From Straminergon stramineum (Eukaryota > Streptophyta > Bryopsida > Hypnales > Calliergonaceae), in contig OY987263.1 of NCBI GenBank assembly GCA_963920665.1, forward strand, positions 37,188,547 to 37,252,546: DNA of 64,000 nucleotides, read 5' to 3'. This document shows positions 1 to 13,495 of this stretch, piece after piece (within the stretch, counting starts at the first letter, position 1; the number at the start of each line of letters is the position of its first letter). Made by a program: the position numbers and the translations under genes. Below the pieces are notes generated by a model, which saw only the letters and a program-made list of their open reading frames with translations, was not told the DNA's origin and searched no databases.

Positions 1-1610
1 TAAGTATATTCTGTAACCCACATCACCTACCCTGTACTACGAACAAACAATGACCCGACACTTGCAATACTTGTGTATTTGTAGTTGGAGGTGAACTCGT
101 TTTTTGTAGGAGTCATCCATGCTATGCAAAAGGGATGTCATACCTTCTTCACTCGGGACTGCTACACATTGGCTCTTGTTTTCTCTTGTTATTGTTTCAT
201 TCTTTAATGAACTTTGAATTGATGAAGAAGCCATGACTACCCCTCTTGCAAGATTTTTTTCAAAAAAGAAGACAGAATGGAGAGAAGACGATTCATCACT
301 CCTTTCAGACAATTTCTATTCATTTCTGATAACACCTCCACATTTTGACATTTGTCAAGCACTCCTCTCGTGATCCTATCCATTTCCTCTACTTGTCACA
401 CAAGTATTTCTTCCTCATCAAGATGGAGGGAAGGATAATTGTTGCTCTATTTTTGCTTCATAACAGATCTTGCATAGCATTTTGCACATCTTTTTGACTT
501 TGACTAGAGCCACTATACTAGCACATGATACTTGTTTAAAATAATATATCTCTATATGTATTTTAAATTGCTTGCATGAGTTCCTAGGAATGATACTATA
601 GCAAGATTCCTCAAGTTACTGGAATAGACCGATTGGTCTCCCAAGAATACCACCCTTGATTTTCGACCCATGTGTTGGACTTGATGGAATAGACTTCCAA
701 CATTCTAGTCTACCACGACTAATATCCTCCATGTTGCAATTCAAGCATTATTGCTTTGGGTAGAAAGTTTTTCATGCATAACAATTGTAATAGCAAGCCT
801 TTCTAACCAAACAAACCCCCTAAAAACACATTAAATGAAAATATTGATTGATCAACAAACTTCTGTCATGTCCTCGAAAAACTTCCTTCTTGTTGGATCT
901 CCATAAAGCTAGCAATTGAGGGTCCATGCCTAACCTACACCCAAGCCACCATTCAAACACTTAGTTAGAATCATGAAGTATGCAAGGTGTCTTCAGCACA
1001 AAAATCAGTTGTTATTCGTATTGCAATCACAAGCTACTTTGATCCGTTAGTAAGAAAATATTTTGCCCTCCATTCATCTATGTCCGACCTTTTCATCCAT
1101 GCCAATACTCCGAGTAAACCTCTGCAACAACTTGTAGTATGGTGAACGAAGGTGGTTCTGATCCCTCCATGCTTCTACGTTGGTTTGCACCCTAGTTTAT
1201 CTAGAGCTTGGCTCTCGTAGTTAGTCACACTCATATACAAGAAAAATAGCAAAGGAGGCACAACTTTGAATTTGGCTTCCTTTTATTTTTTATGCAAATG
1301 TCTTTTGCCTCAATATAGCGGCACCTGGTCATTTCCTCTTGTGGTCTTATAGTGCAGGTGTTTCATTAGCTACTAATTTAAACTTGCACATTAATTTTTC
1401 CTAGGTCCTTTTATAAAAAAGACACTCCTTCATTACCTAGGACATACTCCCTGACTTACAATGGTTCTAACCACTGTTAGTTTTGTAATTTCAGTCTAGT
1501 CACTTAGGTACCACCAGATTCATTCCTTGTCAGGACAATGTCGTAATGTGGGCTATCTAGTATTTGAAGTTGACATCTTTATTAGTTTCAAAAATGTTGA
1601 TAGTATTGGG
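1..1610. other. AT-rich intergenic sequence, nothing recognised
   Basis: I see no coding region, RNA gene or clear repeat here. The open frames are short, lack homology that I recognise, and are of the size expected by chance in AT-rich DNA. Confidence 0.6.
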
Positions 1611-1611
1611 C

Positions 1612-1784
1612 ATTGTTAGTATTGTTAGTGTTATTAGTTGTTAGTTGTTAGTTGTTAGTTGTTAGTATTGTATGTTGGGAGGTGTTAGAGTAAGGAGGTC
1701 GTTGTTGTTGACCATGTAATTGCTGGTTGATAACTAGCTTGTTATAAGTTGATACAAAGGTAGTAGAATTAGGGTTAGGGTTAG
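1612..1784. repeat. GTTAGTT simple repeat and short interstitial TTAGGG run
   Basis: A 7-bp tandem motif (variants of TTAGTTG) runs over about 1612-1670. About 100 bp on, 1769-1784 reads TTAGGGTTAGGGTTAG, two and a half TTAGGG units. The usual plant telomere repeat is TTTAGGG, so this short run is more likely a local microsatellite than a telomere relic. Confidence 0.7.
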
Positions 1785-1789
1785 CCGTC

Positions 1790-2984
1790 GGGGTTTGTGG
1801 AAGCTACTTGAGGTAAAGGTTGGTCCTTTTGCTCACTCTCTTGCTTTGTTTTCTTATTTTGAGTGATGGGAGTGGAGGGATGGACTTGAGAATGGAGAGT
1901 TGTTTTGTTGTGAAGATTTATTTGGAGTAAAGCGTTGGTTTGAGGGAGTTTTGTGTTGCATTTTGTAAAAGTGTTGGATGGATTCAAAATTTTAAATCTG
2001 AATTTTTAGAGAGTTGATACTTAATGAGGTCAAGTTTCAAATCTAGATCTATTATGGAGAAAAAGTTATGAGGGTTTGAAGTAGAGGTGTTTGGGTTCTA
2101 AGGCAATCAAGGAGGGCGTATTCAGGAGCGTGTATATTTTTGGCATTTTATGTTTTGGAAATGAAACTTGGAGGGTATTTTCTTTATCTTATGCACTTTC
2201 TTGTGTCAAAATTTTAGCTTCAATGGACTTTAGATCTATGAGTTATACATAAAATACAACCAGGATATGAAAGCAGTAAAGGGTTGAAATTTGAAAAGTC
2301 AATATTAGTAAAATGTCCACCTAAGTTGGACAATATCTTGGATGAAATTGAAACTTGGTATGTGATCTTTTAGGTAGTTGATCTAAATTTTAGCAAAGTT
2401 TCAAGATATTTGAAACTACATTTCATGTTTTATAGTAGATCAAAGTTAGGTATGGTAGTTTCTAGGGCATTGAGGGAATCGTAGGATAGGGATTGGAGAA
2501 AAAGGGGTTTTGAGGGTAGATTTATGGATATTTAGGGTGTTTAGGGGTATTATAGTTACATGCAAGCATTACCACAAAACAGGCTCGGTGCTATTCCAAA
2601 CATGTTCACAAATCTTTGTGACAATGATATTTTTACAAACCTTAGTCCTTGTGTATTCATCTAAGGTAGTATGGTCACTCTTTCTCATTGTTTTGCAAGT
2701 AATAATACTATATTCTTACTTAGACTTTCTTTGTGAAGTAGTCTATTGTTTGTTAGAGCCAATGAACAAACTACTTTTTCATATCAATATTCACATGGTG
2801 TTTGTTATAGTTGTTTGTAACACAAAATCATTTCACAATTGTCCTGGACAAGAGATAGAGGGAGAGGGGCAAGAAATCAGATCACTTCTTCATTTGGTTC
2901 GTAGAAATAAAGGAAAAAGGCACTTGGAAAGTTTTGGAAGATTTTGTCATACACTCTTTAGAGTCCCACATTCTATTTGGAAGA
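1790..2984. other. AT-rich intergenic sequence
   Basis: The only notable item is a 159-codon open stretch at 2510-2989 (+). It starts on TTG, is rich in hydrophobic residues and matches no family I know. Its end runs into the dispersed repeat that follows. I see no splice-supported gene. Confidence 0.5.
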
Positions 2985-3345
2985 TTTGAGGTAGAGAAGC
3001 CTATTACTACGTTGATTTGCAATCTAACTATCTTGGGACCAACTCCAAGAGGGGCACATATTTTTTTAGAGGTGTGTGCATGTTTCACAAACCAAATTCA
3101 AGTGGAATTAAAATTTTAATTTCAATGAATTTCTAAAGTAGTCTCCATTGAAGTTATTACAAAACCATCAATAGACTAGACTCATAAATGTCCTATACAC
3201 AATCTGTAACCACCATTCCATATATCTATTAGCACTTGAGTATTCACCAATGAAGGCTTAACACGTCGACCCATGTTGCCATAATGCACTAAAATTGTCA
3301 AAAAATGGACAAATTTAGATGAATTTTGTGGTAGAAATGGGGCCA
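2985..3345 (+). repeat. Dispersed repeat, 'GGTAGA-AAGCCTATTAC' family, copy 1
   Basis: This roughly 360-bp segment recurs at about 19075-19470 (inverted) and 30203-30575 (same strand). Shared landmarks in order are AAGCCTATTAC, CTTGGG-CCAA-TCCAAGAGGGGCA, GTGCATGTTTCACAAA, AATTTCTAAAGT, CCACCATTCCAT, ATCTATTAGCACTT and, near the end, AAAATGGGGCC. No coding potential is seen. It is probably a non-autonomous transposable element. Confidence 0.7.
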
Positions 3346-6300
3346 AAAGTAGGATGGTGGGTACATGAAGTTGGCGGTGATGGATTGGTTTACCTAATTC
3401 GAGGATGATAGAAGGATTAAAAGTGATCTTGTGAGAGATCTTGTCCTTGACAAGAATGGAGAGATGAAGGGGGGATGGAAAGTGGACTTAAGGGAAGAAG
3501 GTGCATAAAGAAATGATGGAAGTTTTGATTAATTGCAACCTTGGATGTTGACCCCTCAAAATATTTTTCTATGAGATTTTTTTGAAGAAAAATGATAGTT
3601 GTTCCTTTTGCAAGTTATTTCATATTTTTTATTTCTTTAGCAATTAATCAAGGATTTTGAAGTTGGAATTACATAAGGCTTTAAAAATGTCCTTTCGTTA
3701 ATGTGATCATTGTTGATACAAAGATACATTGAACAATGCAAATATGTGCCTCTTTGTTAAATAACACATTTGAAAGTTGAATTGTTTTAGCAACTCCTAC
3801 CTTATGTGCACTTAATTTGTCATGAGAAATGTACATTGAAGAATCATTTCAAGTGGGGAATCTAAGTGTACATATCTTACTTTTATTGGGTTGGAGAAAA
3901 TCTTAAGAGAAGTGAAATATATAAATAAACAATTGAACCCTTAAATGTGAGTCATTATTTCTAAAAATACTTACAAAAAGCTAGTCAATAGGCATGATTT
4001 GGCATTTTAAGAGTTAAGTTCATTATCTCTAAAACTAATATACCTTGAAGATTTTATTTAAGTAAGGTACTACAAAGCTCATGAGAGTAGTGAAGTGTTA
4101 GGGAACTTTAATATTAAGTGTGAAATAAAAAAAGAGTAAAATAATTTAATAAAAAGAATGAATGAAATAAATAGCTAAACCTTTAAATGTGAGTCATAGT
4201 TTTAAGCATGCTTCAAGTTTTGATTTCTACCATGATTTAGGATTTAGAAATTCCAAATTATATGAGATAATGTTAGAATCCAATATATTCATATATTTGT
4301 ATTCATGTATTCATATTCATGTCTTTGTATATTCATTTATGTATACCCATATTTGTGAAATTGTGTCATTCTACATGGGACATGATTGACATTTTTAATT
4401 TAAATGTTGATTTTCAATGACCCATGCCAAACTTTCTAAAAAGTGTTGTCTAGTGTTTTTGAGGGGATCGTAGGGAAACCTTAAGTTACTTATTAGAGTC
4501 ACAAAGTTAGTATTCAATCTAATGGAAAATGATAGGAATCTAAATTAGTCATTGTTCATGTTTATTCAATTAAAAGGAGACATATTAATTGTTATATACT
4601 ACATTTTCAAAATTGCAAGAACAAAATATAGTTACAAGTGACTAAATTTATCCTTACAGTGCCAAGGCCTTTTTTTGTCAAATCATAGGGGGCTAAATAC
4701 ATGTATATTTTCTATTCTATGTGCATCTAAGCCTCCAAGGGATATTTTGGAGGGAAAGGGTGTACTTTGATCTACAATAATTTAGGGTAGCTTATTATTG
4801 TCTAATATTCTAACACTACACATTTGAAATGGGCCTACAATCATTATTAAATAAATTTTGTTCTATATCATAAGATATATTTGTTATGATTTTATATTTA
4901 GAATGGAAGAGAAAACAAGGACATCATTGTTAAATCTTTGAATGCAATTGAACAAGTAACATGAATCCTAATTTTCACATGAACTTTAGGTGCATACTAT
5001 AACAATGAATGGAATGACAAAACAAAAACACCTAAACATTATACATTAACAAACCACGAACATTGTACAATGATAGACCACAAACATTGAAACATATGGA
5101 TCAAAGGAATGACAAAGTCATGCAATAAACAAACACATTCATTCAAAGAGTATATGTATGTACACAACAAATATTTTTGAACGAACATTACACAAGTCTA
5201 GACAACCTTTTGGAGTTGACAACAATCTAGTAGATGGCAAAGGGTTAGGGTTGAATATTGAAAGCAATTCAACAATTCATGTACAATAAAATATAAAAGT
5301 TGTCATCCAAATTCAACACTTGCACAATAATCATTAAATGTCAATATTATCACAAGAGAGAGAGTTGGGATCTACATTGCATACAACCACAAATCACACA
5401 AGGGAGACTTGTGTCAACACAAGTTTATACACTATACTACTCAAACAACAACAACTTTGAGCTAATTAGAAACACAAAAATGTTGTAAGTAAAAATTAAA
5501 GCCAACCTCTAAATGCATCCACCACAACTAGATGTAGGTTTGTGCCATAAAACCACACCATTTCCATCAAGAAAATCTTCAACCTCCTCATTCTTCACCA
5601 AATAGGTCAACTTTGGTACATCTCAAAGATACCATGTCTCCATCAACATCAACTACAAAATGATAAAGCGAAAGGTGTTTTGGTGCATACATTGAGATTT
5701 CCTATTGTTGGATGAAGGTGTGCTAGCTAATTATGGTGGTATGGCTTATCCACAAGATTCAACAAGTAGGCATTTACTCATTCCCTATCAATAATTTTAG
5801 TGCATAATATTCCAATTGCGTCTCTACCTACAACAAACTACAATCTCTGACATTTATAAATTCACAATCCGACACTCATGCAATTTTTAAGAACATGGCA
5901 TAAAAGAATTACTTTAAATTTTATCTATTGAATCTTGCATACAAATAAGAGGAATAGAGTACTTGCAACATAACAACAATGATATGAATAATAATCACAA
6001 TGCTACATTAGGATTTGGAAACAAAATGTTGTCTTACCTCACAATCTCCTCTCCCATCGTAAACTAAGGTATTGGAGACATCATCTAGGGTGAACAACTA
6101 CACTTTGTGTTAAGCCATTAAATCATGCAGTCCAACAAAGAGCTATTCCAATTCAATGACAAGTAAAGAAAATAAACAATCAAAGGTGAAGTAGATTATT
6201 GAAATCCAAAACCACAAATGTCATACCTAGTGTGAGAAAGTAAAGTTTAATACATATGAGGGACTTACAAATGAATGCTCAAAAGATGATGAATACTAAA

Positions 6301-6834
6301 ATGTGTAGTGCAATTATGACACCAACCCTACATTGTCACTTGCACAACAAAAACATCCAAAATACAATTTTTGAAACCCTACATTCATTAGGGGCTAGAT
6401 TTTTGGAATTACCAAAACTTTCCAACATATTCCTTGCCACATTGTTGGATCTCTATACTACATAAAAGGGGTTAAAACTAGAATTTAAACCTTTAGTTCA
6501 AAAACCTAATTTTGATGCCCTTAGTGAACAATAACTTGAACCATTCCAATTATGCCAATGGACAACCTTTAGAAGTTGCTCCAGCTCTTCCTCCTCCCAT
6601 TAACCAAATACAAATAAAAACATTTCAATTAGAAAAATACCATGTAAAGCAAGTAGTGTCTCTCGCTCTAATTGAATCAACTCAAGCATTTTTTTTTCCT
6701 CCCTTGCTTTTAATTGCTCCACAAAAGAATACACCAAAATATATTTTATAAATGGCTATACAACTAGGAGAATTTTGAATATATTTTCCATAAATAGGAT
6801 TGACAATAGTGGACCTCCTAAATTAAAAGGTTGT
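3346..6834. other. AT-rich intergenic sequence with minor simple repeats
   Basis: No gene is supported. Positions 4275-4345 hold an imprecise ATTCATGT/ATTCATAT microsatellite. Positions 4645-4700 resemble one end of the TTAA-flanked family described at 29190 (shared CCAAGGCCTTTTTT followed by TCAAAT). At 6468-6476 the string AAAAGGGGTTAA resembles an isolated right end of that family, but I found no partner end. Confidence 0.5.
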
Positions 6835-7240
6835 TGCCGCTTGGCTAATAATTTGGGATCCCTTCGCTTCGCTTCCCTTCCCATTCCTACGGAGTCCCAC
6901 TCGGCATGTGAAAGAAACTGAAAGATCTGAAAGATCTACAGTCCCGGTTGGATGGTCATGCGAGATTCCCGGGACGGCTCCCAGAACTTGGGCTCACATT
7001 CAGCGAAAGGTGAGGACGGAGAATCCCCAAGTCAGGAAATAGCGGGGCCCTGCCTACTGGGAGACGGGAGATTCCTTCCACTGCAGACACTGCAAAGTTC
7101 GGTACTGGGAGACCCCTAGAACTGGGAGACCCTGGATACCTGGAGCCCGGTACAGGGGAATCTTATCACTCGGAGGAAGCATCATCAATGGAGCACGGCA
7201 AATGGGGGCGGCAAATGAAAAAGACGGCGTTGGGAAGGAT
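6835..7240. other. GC-rich island of unknown nature
   Basis: About 400 bp of distinctly GC-rich sequence interrupts AT-rich surroundings, with sharp edges. It contains ACTGGGAGAC three times (near 7056, 7104 and 7121) and several purine-rich runs, but no long open frame. It could be a fragment of a transposable element or an old promoter or gene fragment. I recognise no product. Confidence 0.45.
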
Positions 7241-7316
7241 TTGATATAGAATAGAATAAGAGAGAATTTGAGATATTGGAAGTATGCATGGTATGCTATT
7301 TATAAGATTTCATATT

Positions 7317-7862
7317 TACTAGTGTGCCTTGTGTCCTTGCCACAATCAAAAAATAAAAGTAAGATATATTTATTTATTTATTTATATTCATAAGAACTTC
7401 AAAATTCAATAACTTTGTCATCGTAGGTCCAAAGGCCATGAAACAAAGCCCGTGCACCTCCTACTCTTCAATGAGGGCTTTTCATGGTACTTAGCACATG
7501 ACCAAGAGACACATAGTCTAGGAGATCTCATTGTAACACACAAACAAAACAAATAGCCTAACTGAAGGTATGGATCATCCATACATTAAATTAGGTAGTT
7601 GTTTTTGTTAGGGTGAGATCTTTAGAACTTTATGTCTCCCAATTATGCTCTAGGTACCATGGATAGCCTTGTTTGAGGCGGAGGGGTGCAAGGGCTTTGT
7701 TTCATAGCATTTGGACCTACAATGCCAAAGTTTTAAAATTTTGAAGTTTTTATGAATTAGAAAATTAGGAAATTATTTTAATTTTAATAGATACGAAAGG
7801 AGTTTAAGGAGGGAACTTTTGTGGAAATGATTGTGGCAACATCACATGGCATAATTATTAGT
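7317..7862. mobile_element. 546-bp foldback element with arms of about 270 bp
   Basis: The left end (7317-7348: TACTAGTGTGCC, then TTGCCACAATC) is repeated in reverse complement at the right end (7829-7862). The pairing continues inwards along almost the whole element: GTAGGTCCAAA, ATGAAACAAAGCCC, CCATGGTAC-type strings and GGTATGGAT recur in order on the opposite strand. The turn-round point is near 7580-7590. Such an element is nearly all inverted repeat and would form a long hairpin. It carries no coding sequence. Half of a related element lies at 13496-13740. Confidence 0.8.
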
Positions 7863-9305
7863 ATCTTTGAAGTTAAAGAGAGTGCTAAGGAATTGAAATA
7901 TTTCTTTAATCAATATATATTGAGAAAAAGATACATTAGTCAAGGTCAAAAATGCAATTTTTTAGCCCTTGAAGTTCTTTCATATTTAGAGGCCTAAAAT
8001 TTCTTCAAAATATTTGTATCCAAAGCAAGGCTAAAAACTTCATTTAGATTTGTTTTTTTAACAAATCCAATCATAGGGACTTTTGGTTAATTTGTTCAAG
8101 TACATATTCCTAAAAGTTTGGAGTGAATATTTCCACCAATTGAAAATTCAATCTACCTAAACTTCAAAATGTAGGCTTTTCTAGCCCTTCCCAAGGTGAA
8201 GTTTTGCCTTTCCAATTTTTTTTGAGGAATAGACGTATATCCCATAACTTGTGATTTTTAGTTAACATATTGAAAAATAGTTTGAGAATATATGCTAAAA
8301 AATGTAACCAAAAAAACTTCATATTCATCTTCAAATAATTATAAAGTGGAAGGTGGGACTTGATGAAAGAAAAAATTAAATTGCTAATAACTTTTATATA
8401 AATTTGAGAATTGTCAATCCCAATAGTGAAAGTATTCTAGGAAACCATTGGTATCTTTTGTTTTTGTTTGAAAATTTTCAAAATTGAGTTCAAAAGATGA
8501 CTTCAAATATTTCTTTCCTATCTTTATAGCCCAAAAAATAAAATTCCTCATAACTTTCACTTCAATATTTGGAATTGAATGGTTCAAATGTTTTTTAGTA
8601 GGTATCAATCTATACAGTCTAATAAAGTTAATTAATATTTTTTAGAACATATTTTTAGATTCTTGTTCTGACATTGAAATTAAGAAAAAATACCCTTCTA
8701 ACTTTTGAAATATTTATGAGTGACACGAAACAAAGTTTCATATATAGATTATGATGATTAGCATCCCTCTTAGAAATTTCATGCAAAAAAGTCAATTATG
8801 AAGGCAACAAAGCCTACCCAAGTTCTCAAACCAAAAGGACTTTGAAGGGGAGACTTTTCAATGTTTTGTCCCCCTTGTTTTTAGTGTAAATGGGCTTAAA
8901 GTTATGCTTAAAAATACATTGATTATTTTTTTGAGAAGAATTTTTTTCATTTTTTTTTACAAAAATAGCCAAATTACAATTATTTTTTTTAAAACTATAG
9001 CCAAGTTTTATGTAGGAATCACCTAATTTTGAAATACATGTCACCAAGTATCACAAGAATTGATTGAGGAAATAGCTTACTACTTCTCTAAGCACGATGT
9101 TGAACACCATATGAAGTATGTGGTCTAACTATAAGTAAATGTAAAAAATTACCTCTAATTTGTGGTTGGATCATGTCCTCCATTCTTTGCCTCCCTAACC
9201 AATGTTCAGGAAAATTTTAGAGATCTTCCAACTAATTTCCTCCTTCTAAGAAAATGAATTGTTTTTTTTTCAATGGGTACCAATTGTATCCTTTGAATCA
9301 CAAAA
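7863..9305. other. AT-rich intergenic sequence, nothing recognised
   Basis: Poly-A and poly-T-rich sequence without a supported gene or clear repeat boundary. Confidence 0.55.
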
Positions 9306-9568
9306 GTACTACACTGAATAGTGAAATTAGGTTGCCCCTCACTAATTTCTCGACATTTGACACTAAATAAATATTTACAGTTAGTGTACAAGAATGAACT
9401 ACTTTTGAATTTCATATTGCTATATTTTGGACTCATGAATCTCCTTGTGTACAAATGGAAATATTTTTAGAAATATTTGTTGACTTTGATGGCTTGTAAA
9501 GTAACTTTCATGGGGTAAGGCAACCTAATTGTTAGGGCAACCTAATTTCACTATTTAGTGTAGTTTAC
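9306..9568. mobile_element. 263-bp miniature inverted-repeat element (AGTGAAATTAGGTTGCC family)
   Basis: The left end (GTACTACACTGAATAGTG, then AAATTAGGTTGCC) reappears inverted at 9537-9568 with few mismatches, giving terminal inverted repeats of about 31 bp. Related copies lie at 58749-58975 and, interrupted by two other insertions, at 29131-30665. There is no coding capacity. This is consistent with a non-autonomous DNA transposon; the superfamily is not determined. Confidence 0.75.
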
Positions 9569-10640
9569 TTCTTTCAATTTCAATTTCTCACTGGCTAATT
9601 TCCTTCAAATTGAAATTGGCACTAGTTAAAGAGGTAGCATCATTGCAGCAAGTCAGAGCATCCTAGGAAGCACCAATGTAGAGCAAGGAGACAAAAGTCT
9701 AAAAGCTAGTGAGGGGGTGACTAGGTGAGGAGTGGAACAAAGTGAGCAAACAAAACATTGAAGAAGGTGGGGGTGACGGGTAGATGAAGGTGGGGTACTG
9801 GGATGATGGGCCAAGTGCTAATGGCTCTTACGATCCTGCCATCTCACAAGCCTGGACAAGAGGTGCAAACCAAAGAAGGTGTGACAACTTTGGGAGGCAC
9901 TCCGCGCTGATAGAGAGGAGACGGGCCACTAGGAGGTAAGGTTTTTTTTAAATCAGAATTTCATTTTGAGGTATACAATGGAGGTTGATACCTGGGGGTA
10001 ATTGATCCTCATTATCTCGGTATTAGCCAATTATTTTTTGGGCAAAGCAGCTAAAATCTCCCAAATATTTTTATAAGGCAGTCAAATATCCTCTAAATTT
10101 TGAATGGCACCGGTTGATTTCTGCTCCTAGAAATTTCTTCCCGGTTTAGCATCCTTCAATTTCAAAATGCAACTGGTTTTTTTCCCAATTCCACCGGTTA
10201 ACTATGAACTACCCCCCGATTTTTTCTAATCATTGTCTCCAACTAAGCTTATGTATGTGTTCTACACTTTTCCCTTTTTAATTTAGGGACTTTCATTCCA
10301 AATTTTATCATAAATGGCAAATAAAAAATTCTGATGTTTTACCCACAGATAAAAAACCCAAACTTCCTGCCTTCATAACATTATTAAAGTTTGTTGGGGG
10401 GGATTCCCTTTTACCCCCCGAGAATCAGGAGTCCTCCATACTTGCCTGACCAATGAATCCCTAGAAACTCTGACAACCCTGCAATACAGGTCGCAGCTAA
10501 CGAATGATCTTGCATGTATTAGAACTAAAGTCCCCCCAGGTATATGGGGAAGAATAATACCTCCACCTAAGGAGGGGAGCCAATCTGCTCATTTAATAAT
10601 GTTATGTTCTCCACAATGATAAAAATTTTAAATATTTTTA
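9569..10640. other. Intergenic sequence of mixed composition
   Basis: No gene is supported. ACCGGTT-like strings recur between 10100 and 10200, and there are short poly-G and poly-C runs near 10396-10420. I see no defined element. Confidence 0.45.
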
Positions 10641-11030
10641 AGAAAAAAAAAAATCATTGATAACATCATGCCATCGCCTCTGGATTTTTTCCATTTTTTT
10701 TTATCAAATTAAGAATGAAAATAGAAATATTGTTGGTGGCTTTATGTCAGATGCCCGGCACACCATTCTTAATTTACTATTAGTAAGATTCTCAGCTGCA
10801 GGAATTGGAAAAAATCCAACTTCAGGTGCTGGCATGCTGCCAGACAACGGCCTCTCAAGTGGCATCAACTGCCTTTTCTCGGGTCGACCTGTTCACACGG
10901 GCGGAACAGAGGGACCTTTTGGAGGGGGTCTGGGAAGAAATCATGATTGTGTTTTGCTGACGTGGAGTTTATTTACAGATGGAGGTAATAGTGGAAAAGA
11001 TGGTGAAAGAATCAAATAGTGGGCGGGCAC
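10641..11030. other. GC-richer patch with a non-convincing open frame
   Basis: A frame open for about 120 codons spans 10657-11019 (+), but it begins on TTG in a low-complexity AT stretch. Its glycine-rich end resembles no family I know. I treat it as non-coding or as a remnant of a mobile element. Confidence 0.4.
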
Positions 11031-13495
11031 CGAAGATTTTACGTAGTCTAGTCAAAAAGTGTCTTTTTAATTATTTATTGTAAACAAAAATATAAGATAT
11101 TTGGATGTTTGTAATGAAGATGCCTTTGAAGGATGAATATTGAAATTTTTTGCTAGCAAGGATGGGATGAGACTTGGATTCTATTTTTTAGTGTTTTTTG
11201 TGTATGGTAATTGCACCTAATTGTGACCCACTTGTAAAAACCAAACCCTACATATTTCTACCTGAGTATAATGTACATAGTCAATTCACAAGAGTTTGGC
11301 CAAGTCCTTTTTATATAAAAAAATTCAGTGCTTTGAAGATTCATACTATTGATATACATACAATGCAAGTCTAAAAAAATGCATGCAAAGAGAATGTAGA
11401 ATTGTATTTTGCCTTTCAACAAGATTTAACAATGGCTTAAATCATTTAATGATAGGAACCATGATCAATTGCTTATTCATTTGATTTTGGGTTTTTTGAA
11501 ACTTATATCATTCTATTGAAGGCCAAGTTTGGTAGCACAATTGTTGTAGAAATGTATAACTGGATTTCATTCTATTGTACTCCCTCTATTTCTAAGTAAT
11601 ACTATTGTTTCATTTGTTTTTTGAGTTTTCATATTATAACACTTGAATAGAGACAATGGCTTCAAGGAAAATCTTCGAGTTTTTTCAAACTGAGAGTCCA
11701 ATCTCCAAATGCTCCAATGTGTCCAAACACTAACTATTTTCTTTAAGTTGGACGATTAAACCAAAACACATGAAATTAAAGAATTTGCTAAGATGACCAT
11801 TCTCCCTTATATTTTACCAACATACATGTTCCTATAGTAGAAACATCCCAAACCTTCCTTGTACCCATTCTTGTACATTAAACTTCTAGTAAAGTGTCCC
11901 TCAAAAGTGTCATTAAATCGTCCCTATACTAAACTACAATTGGTTGAGTGTTGATTTTCTTACATTATGGTTTTAGATCTAGCTCTATGATGGTTTTCAT
12001 GGTCTAGTGAGATTCCACTTTGAGAATTCATAGAAATTACATGTCATACCCCAAAGTTCTATTTTTTTCTTGAAAATTTATGATTTTCAATTGCTAATCC
12101 TACATAATTATTTTTTCTTGGAAAGGTGCCTCCCACTATGTTGAATTGTTCATTTTGATGGTTTTAGGTATTTCCACCTTAGTCAAAATTAAGAGTTAGT
12201 TTGGTTTGGCATGAGGTTGCATGGGTAAGTTAAAACACTATACCAAAATCATTATTTAGTATTGTCTAAACTATTTATCACCATAACATAAGTAGTTATG
12301 ACATTGTAGCATTCATGGTGTACAATTAACCCATTCAAGTCTGGTCAATTACTTTCTAGTTGACATTCACACTTTTCTTTGGTAGCCAAAGTTTTGGAAT
12401 GAATTTTTGGGTGGATGAAAGGAGATGAGCATGGGGAATTTGGAAATGAATGTATTGGGACAAAGATTGGGAAATTTTGTGCCAACATGCAATTTAGGAG
12501 ATGAAAAAGCAAATGAAGTACAAGTTGAAAACACACAAATGAATGTGCAAATCTAAATTGGGAGCCATCAATTTTTACAAAATGTGTTGCGGAGCTCCAA
12601 GCATTCACGCCTCTTTTATTTGGTATAGTAAGATCTCCCAAATTCATCTCGGTTTGGTATATTTTTATCATGTTCAACCTTGGACCCAAAAATGTCTTGC
12701 ATGTGTCTAGAATTGACCGCAATCCTTAATGGATTAATGGTATTGTTGCTCAGTAAGGTTGGCATCCTAAAGGGTTGTTCCTACTTGGCAATACATATGA
12801 ACCCTCACTTTGTTTTAATCATGATCATAAATTAATTTCAATTTTAGTTCACACTAACTATAGCCTTGGAGGAGATTTCTGTGTAATTAGCTATTTATTA
12901 ATGGAGCATGCATTCCCATTCATGGGGCTTATTGGAAGCTAATAGGACGCATAGACCCCCCCAAGTTGATAAGAACACCTCTAAGTGTCTAAAATCTATT
13001 GTGGGGGAAGATTTCTTACTTATAGTTAACCACTATTTTGGAAATGGTGGGCCCCAAATACTACCTCATTAAATGGCCTTAGTACTATCATTAGAGGCAT
13101 GCCACATCAAGTGCCACCTAGGTTTGGCATTTGCCAACATCCACAACTAAGAATGTGATTCCTTTTATTAGTCCTTTACAACTCAAACATTGGCCCCCAA
13201 AGACCAGGTGGGAACACACCATTATTCTCATTTGAGCTAATTATCCACCCATATTAAATAACTGTTTTGGTGTAGCAGATTTGTGGGAGTCAGTTGTTCT
13301 AAGACTAAAGGAAAAGGAGTTTTTAAATGTCATATGCTGTAAGTTATTTCCCATGCTGTGTATTGGGTTCAATACTAAGGGTGCTTCAATTGCAGACAGT
13401 AGTTTTGTGGAAAGGTTTCAGTTCCATTTGTCATTTTTGAGAGTCATTCCTTAGTTCCTTCAATATTGGGCTTTCGGTAGCTGGAATTTAAAGAG
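11031..13495. other. AT-rich intergenic sequence, nothing recognised
   Basis: No coding region is supported. The longest open frame (12345-12722, minus, 125 codons) has no recognisable domain. Confidence 0.5.

Noticed and set aside
1769..1784. Telomere relic
   Set aside because: Only two and a half TTAGGG units, next to other simple repeats; too short, and not the usual plant TTTAGGG.
2510..2989. 159-codon open frame, plus strand
   Set aside because: Starts on TTG, has no recognisable domain, is full of hydrophobic and low-complexity stretches, and overlaps a dispersed repeat.
10657..11019. 120-codon glycine-rich open frame
   Set aside because: Begins on TTG in an A/T run and shows no family signature.
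12345..12722. 125-codon open frame, minus strand
   Set aside because: No conserved motif, no splice or promoter context, and within the length expected by chance here.
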